From: JARLFX01 sp036404255
Lineage (GTDB): Bacteria > Acidobacteriota > Terriglobia > Terriglobales > Acidobacteriaceae
Reading direction: 5' to 3'
Assembly (NCBI GenBank): GCA_036404255.1
Contig: DASWOP010000177.1
Location: forward strand, 1-9,291
Length of the DNA: 9,291 nt
Shown: one piece after another, positions 1-6,352 of the stretch
Position numbering within the stretch: position 1 is the first letter of the stretch
Layout of the letters: every line of letters starts with the position of its first letter
Notes under the pieces: generated by a model
Seen by the model: the letters and a program-made list of their open reading frames with translations, nothing else
Told to the model about the DNA's origin: nothing
Databases searched by the model: none
Position numbers and translations under genes: made by a program

Positions 1-112
1 CCGAAGAGGATCAGATAGCGATAATGGAGGAAGAATTCTAGTGCTGGCATCAACGGTACCTTGGTCTACTCGGTGTATAGCTTAGATGACCAGTCTACAG
101 CTGTCGATGCTG

Positions 113-145
113 TTAAAAAAGAAAGCCTGCGGCAGCGCCGCAGGC
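113..145 (-). terminator. Rho-independent terminator of the tolC-emrA operon
   Basis: The stem GCCTGCGGC (125-133) pairs perfectly with GCCGCAGGC (137-145) around a 3-base loop. Read on the minus strand, the hairpin is followed directly by TTTCTTTTTT (124-115). This is a textbook intrinsic terminator 25 bases past the stop of the adaptor gene. On the plus strand no T-tract follows, so it serves the leftward operon only. Its position shows that the operon ends with the adaptor gene and no pump gene follows. Confidence 0.9.
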
Positions 146-169
146 CCTCCATCCAATCATCATTCCGGT

Positions 170-1507
170 CTATTTCACAGAAACCTTCGGTGTGACCGAA
201 TACCCCGGCCGCAGCAGATGGTCCTTGTTCTCATCCTTCAGATCGGTAAAGTCGATGCGCACGGGAAGCCGTTGCACCACCTTCACATAGTTGCCCGTCG
301 CATTCTCTGGCGGGAACAGGCTCAGCTTCGATCCCGTCGCGCCGCCGATCTGGGTGACCTTGCCGTCGTACTTCCGTCCACCCAGCGCGTCCACTTCGAT
401 CACGACCTTCTGCCCCGGCTTCATCTTCTCCAGTTGGGTCTCCTTGAAGTTCGCCGTCACCCACAAATTATCCAGCGGGATAATCGTCAGCAGATCCTGC
501 CCCGGGCTCAGATTCGTGCCCACGACCACGCTCTTCTTGTTCACGATGCCCGTAGCCGGCGCCATGATATGCGTATAGCTCAGGTTCAACTGCGCCTGCT
601 GCAGCTTGGCCTGTTGCTGCCGGACAGCTGCCGCCGCCGCGTCTGCTCTCGCCTGCTCCACATGCCGCTGGCCGCTTGCATTCTGCGAGCTCGCCGACGA
701 CTGGATCTGCGACTGCTGCAGCTTCTGCTGAGCCTGCCGTACACCATCCTCTGCCGCAATCACGTCAGCCTGCGCCTCAAGCACCTGGCTCTTGGCCGCA
801 TCCCGTGCCGCCACGGCAGCGTCGAACTGCTGCTTCGAGATCACGTCGCGCTTCACCAGCGGAGTGTACCGGTCCACGTCGTCCTGCGCCTTCAGAGCAT
901 TAGCCTTCGCCTGCTCCACGCGCGCCTGCGCCGCTTCCACCTGTTTCTTGCTCTGCGAAACCTGCGCCACCGCACCCAGCACACTCGAACTCGCCGTGTT
1001 CACGTTCGAAGTCACGTTGATGTTCGTGATCGGCACGTTTACCTTGGCCTGCTCATAGTCCGCCTCGGCGCTGGCAAGGTTGGCCTGCGCCTGGTCCAGC
1101 GCAACCTGGTAATCCTTGGGATCGATCTCTGCAATCGGATCGCCGGCGTTCACCTGCTGGTTGTCCTCCACGTAGACCTTCACCACCTGCCCGCCAACAC
1201 GTGCGCTCACCTGGTACAGATCGCCGTCCACCTGCGCGTCGTCCGTATCTTCGTAGTAGGTCGAGTGCCAGTAAAACAGCAGGCCCACGATCACCAGCAG
1301 CGCAAGCACGCCGATAATGATGAACTTCCGCCCCGACTTCTTCTCCGGCGTCTCGTCTTCCGGCAGAGTATCGTCCTTGCCCTGCTGCGGCTCACCCTGC
1401 TTGCCGTTGTCCTGGGGCTTGATCTGCACAGTCCCGGTTATCTGTGCGGTCTGCACATGCTCATCCGGCTTCTGCTTTGAATTCTGGTCTGGAGTCTCTT
1501 CGCTCAC
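170..1507 (-). CDS. emrA: EmrA/HlyD-family periplasmic adaptor (membrane fusion protein) of an efflux system
   Basis: This 445-residue membrane fusion protein would bridge an inner-membrane pump to a TolC-type channel. Residues 1-61 are a polar cytoplasmic tail, longer than usual for EmrA. Residues 62-80 are a single membrane anchor (FIIIGVLALLVIVGLLFYW). The EmrA signature TDDAQVDGDL lies at about 88-97. The first half of the lipoyl-like domain follows (about 100-130), then a long Ala/Gln-rich coiled-coil hairpin (about 133-310), then the second lipoyl half (about 312-344, MAPATGIV). A beta-barrel region (about 348-425) carries ENATGNYVKVVQRLPVRI, typical of EmrA. The start is GTG at 1507; its GTGA overlaps the TGA stop of the upstream tolC-like gene, and GGAGGG lies 8 bases upstream inside that gene, so translational coupling is likely. 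Family assignment is firm; substrate is unknown, and the MFS partner (EmrB) is absent here. Confidence 0.93.
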   Translation of the reverse strand: MSEETPDQNSKQKPDEHVQTAQITGTVQIKPQDNGKQGEPQQGKDDTLPEDETPEKKSGRKFIIIGVLALLVIVGLLFYWHSTYYEDTDDAQVDGDLYQVSARVGGQVVKVYVEDNQQVNAGDPIAEIDPKDYQVALDQAQANLASAEADYEQAKVNVPITNINVTSNVNTASSSVLGAVAQVSQSKKQVEAAQARVEQAKANALKAQDDVDRYTPLVKRDVISKQQFDAAVAARDAAKSQVLEAQADVIAAEDGVRQAQQKLQQSQIQSSASSQNASGQRHVEQARADAAAAAVRQQQAKLQQAQLNLSYTHIMAPATGIVNKKSVVVGTNLSPGQDLLTIIPLDNLWVTANFKETQLEKMKPGQKVVIEVDALGGRKYDGKVTQIGGATGSKLSLFPPENATGNYVKVVQRLPVRIDFTDLKDENKDHLLRPGYSVTPKVSVK

Positions 1508-2976
1508 GGTTGTTTCCCTCCGAAATAGTCCTTGTAGTTCGAGTGCGCCACGCCCAGCGCACGCGCCAGTGAAAGCTTGGCGATATTGTGCTGGTAGAGC
1601 GCGCTGATGTATTGGTCGCTTGCCTGTTCCGCCTGCGACTGGGCCTGAGAAACAGCCAGGTTGTCTGACACCCCGGCCTTGAACCGTTGCTGCGCCTCGC
1701 TCAAAGCCTCATTCGCCAGATCCACGTTGCTGCGGGTCGCGTCCACCAGCTTGGCCGCGCTCTGAATATCCAGGATGGCGTCCCGCACATCCTCATTCAC
1801 CTGCTGCAGCATATCGTTGTACTGCGCCTGTATCTGCTGGTAGCGCGCATCGGCCACCTTCTCGTCACCGCGCGTCTTGGCAATCTGCAACACCGGCGCA
1901 CTGATCACGCCAGTCGCGGAATAAGTATCGTGCGAGTGTCCCGGCGTCGTGCCGATATCGCCAAAATCTCCCTGAAAAGCCGCCGATGGCAACTGCTGCG
2001 CAAACGCCGCCTTCTTCTGCGCGGAAGCCGCTTTGAGCTGCTCCTGCAGCGCCTGCAGGTCCTTACGATTCGCCAGCGCTGCGGTCACAGCCTGATTGGG
2101 ATCAACCTGATCCAGCGGCGCAAACGGCGCCGTATCCGTCAGCCGGAACTGCTGTGCCAGCGGCAGACCGATCGTCCGTGCCAGCGCCAGTTTATCTTTC
2201 TCCAGCTGGTTCTTCGCCACGATTAACTGCTGCTGCAGATTCTGATTGTCCACCTGCGCCCGCAGCACATCGAGCTTCGGGCTCGTTCCTGCGTCGTGCG
2301 CCGCATTCGCCTGGTCCAGCGAAACCTGTGAGGTCTGCAACTCTGCCGTCACGCTCTCAATGCGGGCTGCATCGGCAATGCACGTCAGGTAGCCGTTGCC
2401 CACCGTCAGCACCACCATGTCGCGGGCATCCTGCGCAGAGAGCTTCGCGCCCTCAAAATTATGCCGCGCCGCAATGTAGTTCTGCAGCGATGCCACATTC
2501 AGCAGCGACCATGCAAGACTCGCTCGAAAGTCCACCACCTGAAACGGTCCCACAATGGGGTTGATCCCCGGAAAACTAATGCCCTGCGCCGCAAGATTGA
2601 TCTGCGTCACCGATATCCGTGCCTGCGCGTCAACCGTTGGCAGCAAAGCCTGTAGCTGCTGCAGTCTCTGTCCGGCCGCCGCCTGCTGCTGCGAACTTTG
2701 CAGAATGATGCCCAGGTTGCTCTGCATGCCGCGGCGAATGGCCTCGTCCAGCGATAGATCCAATACGCCGGCGGTTGGCTTATCCGTCACCAGGCTGCCC
2801 TGGAACGAACTGGAACTCACGCCGCCCCCGTTTCCCTGCGGCAACGCGGGAGGCGCACTGCTGCCTGCCGTGGTTTGAGCCAAAACCGGCATTGTCAACA
2901 GAAGAGCCGCGACGATTGTGAGATTAAATCCGCCGCACATGGCAGCGAACGGTCTTGACCGGTCCAAGTCTTTCAT
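1504..2976 (-). CDS. TolC-family outer-membrane efflux channel protein
   Basis: This 490-residue outer-membrane factor is expected to form a trimeric channel docking with the adaptor encoded next. From the ATG at 2976, residues 1-34 look like a signal peptide: basic start, hydrophobic NLTIVAALLLTMPVLA, then AQ. A Ser/Gly/Pro-rich linker follows. Then come two OEP repeats (about 72-280 and 290-480) of long Gln/Ala-rich helices. Each repeat contains the expected AG-x-x-x-x-LxVxxAQ-like helix (AGTSPKLDVLRAQ at about 229-241; RFKAGVSDNLAVSQAQ at about 431-446). The reading frame extends to a GTG at 3036, giving 510 residues, but that adds 20 polar residues before the signal peptide. A later ATG at 2940 would leave a very short signal peptide. 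The ATG at 2976 is preferred, although no well-spaced Shine-Dalgarno precedes it. It is the first gene of a two-gene operon ended by the terminator at 113-145. Confidence 0.92.
   Translation of the reverse strand: MKDLDRSRPFAAMCGGFNLTIVAALLLTMPVLAQTTAGSSAPPALPQGNGGGVSSSSFQGSLVTDKPTAGVLDLSLDEAIRRGMQSNLGIILQSSQQQAAAGQRLQQLQALLPTVDAQARISVTQINLAAQGISFPGINPIVGPFQVVDFRASLAWSLLNVASLQNYIAARHNFEGAKLSAQDARDMVVLTVGNGYLTCIADAARIESVTAELQTSQVSLDQANAAHDAGTSPKLDVLRAQVDNQNLQQQLIVAKNQLEKDKLALARTIGLPLAQQFRLTDTAPFAPLDQVDPNQAVTAALANRKDLQALQEQLKAASAQKKAAFAQQLPSAAFQGDFGDIGTTPGHSHDTYSATGVISAPVLQIAKTRGDEKVADARYQQIQAQYNDMLQQVNEDVRDAILDIQSAAKLVDATRSNVDLANEALSEAQQRFKAGVSDNLAVSQAQSQAEQASDQYISALYQHNIAKLSLARALGVAHSNYKDYFGGKQP
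1516..1521 (-). promoter_or_regulatory. Ribosome binding site for the emrA-like gene, inside the tolC-like gene
   Basis: On the minus strand GGAGGG lies 8 bases before the GTG start at 1507. It is embedded in the last codons of the upstream gene (Gly-Gly-Lys-Gln-Pro-stop). This strong Shine-Dalgarno supports the GTG start and coupled translation across the GTGA overlap. Confidence 0.8.
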
Positions 2977-3154
2977 CCTTATTTGAATGTTACCGCCTTT
3001 CCGGTCTTCAAGTTGCCACAGTTCCCGGAAAGGCACCCGCTACCGGCGCAGTATGAAATGACAGACGCAGGCTTATCCTATTGGAGTCATTCTTTTGATG
3101 TTCCAGCTGCCTCAAGTATGCAAATTCTTTTCGAGCCTACACATATACGCTTAT

Positions 3155-3177
3155 CATGCATGCCCGGATTAAGCCCT
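3155..3177 (+). repeat. Truncated 5' end of the hairpin element
   Basis: GCCCGGATTAAGCCC at 3162-3176 is identical to the first bases of the full element at 3367-3381, and a similar ATGCA lead-in precedes it. Afterwards the sequence departs (TTTCAATTACCC) and no hairpins follow, so this is a 5' fragment or interrupted copy. Confidence 0.6.
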
Positions 3178-3230
3178 TTCAATTACCCACAACTTCGTGC
3201 GAGTGCGGTTTGGCGGAGATTCAGGCTGAG

Positions 3231-3268
3231 CGCAGCGGAGAAACCTGCTGTGCACCGTCCACGCCACC
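3231..3268 (+). repeat. Diverged copy of repeat family B (CGCAGCGGAG...)
   Basis: It begins CGCAGCGGAG and continues through CTGC..TG..CACC and CCACGCCACC. This matches the start of the better-conserved copies at 5831-5910 and 6646-6726, with scattered substitutions and an indel. Only about the first half of the unit is recognisable. Confidence 0.5.
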
Positions 3269-3306
3269 ACTCTCAAACCCTCCTCAACCAGGTATCTTCG
3301 TGGGCA

Positions 3307-3361
3307 ATCAGCAGAGATCCACCCCATGCAGCCTGATCTACCCCATACAGCCGATCTACCC
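3307..3361 (+). repeat. Degenerate tandem units (17-19 bp) preceding hairpin element copy 1
   Basis: There are three imperfect units of the ATGCAGCC-GATCTACCC type: 3307-3325 (most diverged), 3326-3344 and 3345-3361. They have the same sequence as the seven-unit array at 6217-6342 and, as there, sit directly 5' of the CGGATTAAGCCCCCGGC element. Confidence 0.7.
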
Positions 3362-3455
3362 ATGCAGCCCGGATTAAGCCCCCGGCTTCAGCCGGGGGGA
3401 GTGGGGCTTCAGCCCCACGGAAATAGCCCAAAAAAAGAAAGGGCTTCAGCCCCGG
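3362..3455 (+). repeat. Hairpin element, copy 1
   Basis: Three successive stem-loops are seen. The first is CCCCCGGCT/AGCCGGGGG at 3379-3398. The second is GTGGGGCT/AGCCCCAC at 3401-3418. The third is the shorter GGGCT/AGCCC at 3441-3452. All share the core GGCTTCAGCC. The first two hairpins match copies 2 and 3 almost exactly; the third and its flank have diverged. No T-tract follows, so a terminator role for this copy is not supported. It ends about 80 bases before the ppk1 start. Confidence 0.85.
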
Positions 3456-3538
3456 AGACGCACCCATCCCGTCAACATCAACGCAAATTCTTTTAACATT
3501 CACCCTCCACCCCCGCCTCGTAAACTAAGAACGTCCGT

Positions 3539-5743
3539 ATGCCCAGACTCCGCCAGCCCGTACAGAACCGTTTCCTCAGCCGCGACGACTCCTGGCTCTC
3601 CTTCAACCAGAGAGTGCTGGAAGAGGCCGAAGACAAAGCAAATCCGCTGCTGGAGCGGGTTAAATTCCTCGCCATCACAGCCAGCAACCTCGACGAATTC
3701 GTTGAGATTCGCGTCGCCGGCCTGCTGCAACGCATTGAAGACGGCGAGGGCCACGCCGTCATGCGTGACGATGATCACGGCCAGCCCCCTGAGGTGCGCT
3801 TCGCCCGCATCTCTGCTCTCCTCCGTCAGTTTGTCGCCGCCCAGTACAACTGCTGGAACATGCTCATCCCCGCTCTTGCCGCGGAAAAGATCCGCGTTCT
3901 CGGATGGCATGAGCTGGATAAAGCCTCCCGCGCCCACGCGCTCCACTTCTACCAGAGTGAAGTCGATCCCCTTCTGACCCCGGTCACCATCGATCCCTCC
4001 CACCCGTTTCCGCGCGTGCTCAACAAAGCGCTCTGCCTCGCTCTCCTGCTCCGCCGCAAGCGCCGCGGTTCTACCCGCCATGCGGAGCCGGAGCTTGGTG
4101 TCATCACCATCCCCCGCTCTCTGCCGCGCCTCATCGCCCTGCCTGCCCCCACCGGCGAACATCGCTTCATCTTCCTGCACGACCTCATCCATGCGCAGGC
4201 CGCCACCATGTTTCGCGGATACACCGTGCTCTCCGGCTCCGCCTTCCGAGTCACCCGCAATAGCAACCTCTACCTGCAGGAAGAAGAGTCACGCTCCGTG
4301 CTGGAGAGCGTCCGTGCCGAGCTGCACAACCGCCGCAAAGGCGATGCCGTTCGTCTCGAGATCGAAGCCAGCGCCGACCCCATCATCACCGAACGCCTGC
4401 GTATCAACTTCGAGCTTGACCCCGAGCAGGTCTTTTCCACCCACGGCCCCGTCAATCTCTGGCGCCTGATGAACCTCTACAGCGCCATCGCCAACCCGGC
4501 GCTCAAATATCCGCCCTTCGAAGGCACCCAGCACAAGCTCCCGCCCGATACGCCGGATATCTTCACCGAGCTGCGGCAGCATGACATCCTTCTGCATCAT
4601 CCGTTTGACAGCTTTGATGCCGTCGTCAACTTCATCACGGAAGGCGCAAACGATCCCAACGTCGTCTCCATCAAGCAGACCCTCTACCGCACCAGCGCCG
4701 ACTCCTCCATCTTTCAGGAACTCGTCGAAGCCGCACAGGTCAAGGATGTAACCGTTGTCGTCGAACTCATGGCGCGCTTCGACGAAGCCTCCAATATCCG
4801 CTGGGCGCGCACCTTGCAAGATGCTGGCGTTCAGGTCTTCCACGGCATCCTCGGCCTCAAGACCCACTGCAAGCTGGCCCTCATCGTCCGCCGCGACGAA
4901 GATGGAGTCGTGCGCCGCTACGCCCACCTCGGCACCGGCAACTACAACCCCGTCACCGCGCGCTTCTACACCGACGTCAGCCTGCTCACTGCCGAACCGA
5001 AGATGACCACCGCCGTGCACAACGTCTTCCACTACCTCACCGCGCACGCTGACGCGCAGGACTTCCGCCCTCTTCTCGTCGCGCCCATCAACCTGGCAGA
5101 CACCTTGCTGGAGATGATCGCCCGTGAAGCGAAGCATGCGCAGGCAGGCCGCAAAGCCCGCATCATCGCCAAGATGAACTCGCTCCTGGACCACCGTGTC
5201 GTCGATGCGCTCTACCTCGCCTCGCAGGCCGGCGTCACCATCGACCTCATCATTCGCGGCATCTGCGCCCTTCGTCCCGGCGTTCCCGGACTAAGTGAAA
5301 ACATCCGCGTGCGTTCCATCGTGGGCCGCTTTCTGGAGCACAGCCGCATCGTCTACTTCGCCAACGGTGGCCAGGAAGAGATCTACTGCGGCAGCCCGGA
5401 CTGGATGCCCCGCAACCTCTACGAGCGTTGCGAGACCGCCTTCCCCATCACCGACCCCGCTCTGCGCAAACGCCTGTTCGATGAAGTCCTCGCCGCCTAT
5501 CTCGCCGACAACGTAAAAGCCCGCCTCCTCCAACCGGATGGCCGCTACCTCCGCGCCCCCCTCCACGGTGCCCCCTTCAGCGCGCAGGATTTTCTGATCG
5601 ATCTCGCTTCAGGCCGCGCCACCTCATCCGGCATCCCCCAGCAGCCCCGGTCCACGATGGAACGCACCCGGATGATGGAACGCACTCGGATTAAGCCCCC
5701 GGCTTCAGCCGGGGGGAGTGGGGCTTCAGCCCCACGGAAATAG
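3539..5743 (+). CDS. ppk1: Polyphosphate kinase 1
   Basis: This enzyme transfers the gamma-phosphate of ATP reversibly to polyphosphate; it is 734 residues against 688 in E. coli. The N-terminal domain (about 8-115) starts RFLSRDDSWLSFNQRVLEEA and includes the ATP-contacting ASNLDEF (N50). The head domain covers about 120-325, and two phospholipase-D-like C-terminal domains cover about 330-690. H443 in KTHCKL corresponds to the autophosphorylated E. coli His435, and H601 in LEHSRI to His592. R384 (LYRTS) and R413 (MARFDE) match the conserved phosphate-binding arginines, and YAHLGTGNYN (461-470) is intact. The enzyme therefore looks active. Oddity: after the usual family end near residue 690 there is a tail containing tandem MERTRM/MERTRI and then IKPPASAGGSGASAPRK, encoded by a dispersed hairpin element that also supplies the TAG stop. 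The start is the ATG at 3539 with only weak Shine-Dalgarno (AAGAAC). It appears monocistronic. Confidence 0.97.
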   Translation: MPRLRQPVQNRFLSRDDSWLSFNQRVLEEAEDKANPLLERVKFLAITASNLDEFVEIRVAGLLQRIEDGEGHAVMRDDDHGQPPEVRFARISALLRQFVAAQYNCWNMLIPALAAEKIRVLGWHELDKASRAHALHFYQSEVDPLLTPVTIDPSHPFPRVLNKALCLALLLRRKRRGSTRHAEPELGVITIPRSLPRLIALPAPTGEHRFIFLHDLIHAQAATMFRGYTVLSGSAFRVTRNSNLYLQEEESRSVLESVRAELHNRRKGDAVRLEIEASADPIITERLRINFELDPEQVFSTHGPVNLWRLMNLYSAIANPALKYPPFEGTQHKLPPDTPDIFTELRQHDILLHHPFDSFDAVVNFITEGANDPNVVSIKQTLYRTSADSSIFQELVEAAQVKDVTVVVELMARFDEASNIRWARTLQDAGVQVFHGILGLKTHCKLALIVRRDEDGVVRRYAHLGTGNYNPVTARFYTDVSLLTAEPKMTTAVHNVFHYLTAHADAQDFRPLLVAPINLADTLLEMIAREAKHAQAGRKARIIAKMNSLLDHRVVDALYLASQAGVTIDLIIRGICALRPGVPGLSENIRVRSIVGRFLEHSRIVYFANGGQEEIYCGSPDWMPRNLYERCETAFPITDPALRKRLFDEVLAAYLADNVKARLLQPDGRYLRAPLHGAPFSAQDFLIDLASGRATSSGIPQQPRSTMERTRMMERTRIKPPASAGGSGASAPRK
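5657..5692 (+). repeat. Two-unit 18-bp tandem repeat inside the 3' end of ppk1
   Basis: ATGGAACGCACCCGGATG (5657-5674) is followed immediately by ATGGAACGCACTCGGATT (5675-5692), with two mismatches. It is in frame and encodes MERTRM-MERTRI. It sits directly before hairpin element copy 2, the same position and period as the 18-bp arrays before copies 1 and 3, but with a different unit sequence. Confidence 0.8.
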
Positions 5744-5825
5744 CCCCCGGAAAAGGAAGGGGCTTTAGCCCCGGGGACTCTTTTCTCTCCCCATGCTGTC
5801 AATACCTAAAAGGAAAACGCTCTAG
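5687..5825 (+). repeat. Hairpin element, copy 2 (overlaps the end of ppk1)
   Basis: It runs from CGGATTAAG through three stem-loops (5696-5715, 5718-5735, 5759-5772) to AAAACGCTCTAG. It matches copy 3 (6351-6490) almost base for base, with about three substitutions and a one-base indel by eye. The first two hairpins are translated as the PPK1 tail, and the ppk1 stop codon TAG (5741-5743) lies between hairpins 2 and 3. Confidence 0.9.
5744..5790 (+). terminator. Possible intrinsic terminator of ppk1, provided by the hairpin element
   Basis: Right after the ppk1 stop, GGGGCTTTAGCCCC (5759-5772) forms a GC-rich hairpin. Alternatively CCCCGG at 5745-5750 pairs with CCGGGG at 5771-5776. A pyrimidine-rich tract ACTCTTTTCTCTCC follows (5777-5790). 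The T-run is only four bases and is offset, so termination is plausible but not certain. Copy 3 (6411-6456) has the same structure without a gene before it. Confidence 0.4.
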
Positions 5826-5830
5826 CGATA

Positions 5831-5910
5831 CGCAGCGGAGGAATCTGCATGTACACCCGCCACGCCACCCAAGCTCCGTGGAACCGTACGTCCCTGGGCT
5901 CCTGAACAGC
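5831..5910 (+). repeat. Repeat family B, copy 2
   Basis: This roughly 80-base unit begins CGCAGCGGAGGAATCTGCAT and ends GGGCTCCTGAACAGC. It is repeated at 6646-6726 with scattered substitutions and partially at 3231-3268. It follows hairpin element copy 2 almost immediately. No coding potential is seen; open frames through it on the minus strand are not protein-like. Confidence 0.85.
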
Positions 5911-5917
5911 CGGGTGC

Positions 5918-5963
5918 CCCAGGTCTCGCTTCTGAGACCTGGGATATCGCGCGTGTAGCGCGA
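5918..5963. repeat. Pair of strong palindromes
   Basis: CCCAGGTCTC (5918-5927) pairs perfectly with GAGACCTGGG (5934-5943) over a 6-base loop. It is followed by TCGCGC (5947-5952) pairing with GCGCGA (5958-5963) over GTGTA. No T-tract follows. The preceding CGGGTGCCCC and these palindromes resemble an intergenic repeat type I associate with acidobacterial genomes, a recollection rather than a search result. Confidence 0.7.
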
Positions 5964-6007
5964 CCGCTCCTGCCCATCTCTCCGCCATCCCAAAATCTAA
6001 ACCGGAG

Positions 6008-6090
6008 TCATTCTGAGCGAAGCGCAGCCGGGGTCCCCGGCGAATGGCACTTGATTCGCTGGGGTGGAGTAGCGCAGTCGAAGAATCCAG
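6008..6090. repeat. Intergenic repeat of the 'GTCATTCTGAGCGAAGCG...GAAGAATCC' type
   Basis: GTCATTCTGAGCGAAGCGCA opens the segment. A tight palindrome GCCGGGG/CCCCGGC lies at 6027-6041, and AGCGCAGTCGAAGAATCC closes it. The two outer parts (GAGCGAAGCGCAG, GTAGCGCAGTCGAAGAATCC) are relatives of one another. This is a widely seen non-coding repeat style; its translation on the minus strand (LRFAQNDS) is a common spurious ORF product. Boundaries are approximate. Confidence 0.5.
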
Positions 6091-6216
6091 ACGAACCCCT
6101 GCGTCACCCATGCACACGCAAGCTTCCGCCGCACCGAAACTCGTGGCTCTCTTCACCCGTCCCGACGTGACCGTGGGGCGCAACCCGCCAACCACTTTTG
6201 CCTTTAGTTTTGTCTC
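6091..6216. other. Unassigned spacer between repeats
   Basis: No gene, convincing hairpin or repeat copy is seen here. Open frames crossing it are continuations of repeat translations. It becomes T-rich just before the tandem array (6196-6215). Confidence 0.5.
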
Positions 6217-6352
6217 ATGCAGCCCGATCTACCCATGCAGCCCGATCTACCCATGCAGCTAGATCTACCCATTCAGCTAGATCTACTCATGCAGCCAGAT
6301 CTACCCATGCAGTTAGATCTACCCATGCAGCTAGATCTACCCATGCAGCCCG
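6217..6352 (+). repeat. 18-bp tandem array, seven units plus a partial eighth
   Basis: Seven contiguous 18-bp units lie at 6217-6342 (starts 6217, 6235, 6253, 6271, 6289, 6307, 6325). The consensus is ATGCAGCTAGATCTACCC. Units 1 and 2 are identical (ATGCAGCCCGATCTACCC), units 3 and 7 are identical, and the others vary at one to three positions. An eighth start, ATGCAGCC at 6343, runs straight into the hairpin element. Four units contain the palindrome TAGATCTA and every unit contains GATC. There are no spacers, so it is not a CRISPR. The open frame through it (HAARST repeated) has no other coding support. Confidence 0.95.

Larger units (their letters stand above)
2977..3538. other. Divergent intergenic region between the tolC-like operon and ppk1
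   Basis: About 560 bases separate the two divergent starts. Short open frames here translate into repeat sequence and look like no protein. The outer edges (about 2977-3119 and 3495-3538) should hold the two promoters, but I found no -35/-10 pair with acceptable spacing. The middle (3120-3494) is repeat-derived and is bounded by a 12-base direct repeat GCAAATTCTTTT (3120-3131 and 3483-3494). Confidence 0.6.

Noticed and set aside
3..41. Possible C-terminal end of a plus-strand gene (EEDQIAIMEEEF, stop at 39-41)
   Set aside because: Only 12 codons including two rare ATA codons; another frame is open to 85. It cannot be distinguished from chance.
86..1480. 464-codon plus-strand open frame opposite the emrA-like gene
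   Set aside because: The product is rich in Arg, Leu and His with no domain-like pattern. It is the antisense shadow of a clearly recognised adaptor gene in high-GC DNA.
3379..3418. Hairpins of element copy 1 as a terminator between the divergent genes
   Set aside because: There is no T-tract on either strand after the stems, and it lies between two divergent starts where no transcript needs to end.
3493..3526. ppk1 promoter candidate TTAACA (3493) with TAAACT (3521)
   Set aside because: The spacer would be 22 bases, too long for a standard sigma-70 promoter, and both boxes are weak.
4289..5194. 301-codon minus-strand open frame opposite ppk1
   Set aside because: Antisense shadow across the conserved catalytic region of PPK1; no recognisable motifs.
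5806..6195. 129-codon minus-strand open frame in the gene-free region
   Set aside because: It translates repeat family B, the palindromes and the CTGAGCGAAGCG-type repeat. The product (with LRFAQNDS) is a typical spurious repeat ORF.
6217..6342. CRISPR-like repeat array
   Set aside because: Units are directly contiguous with no spacers and no cas genes are present; it is a simple tandem repeat.
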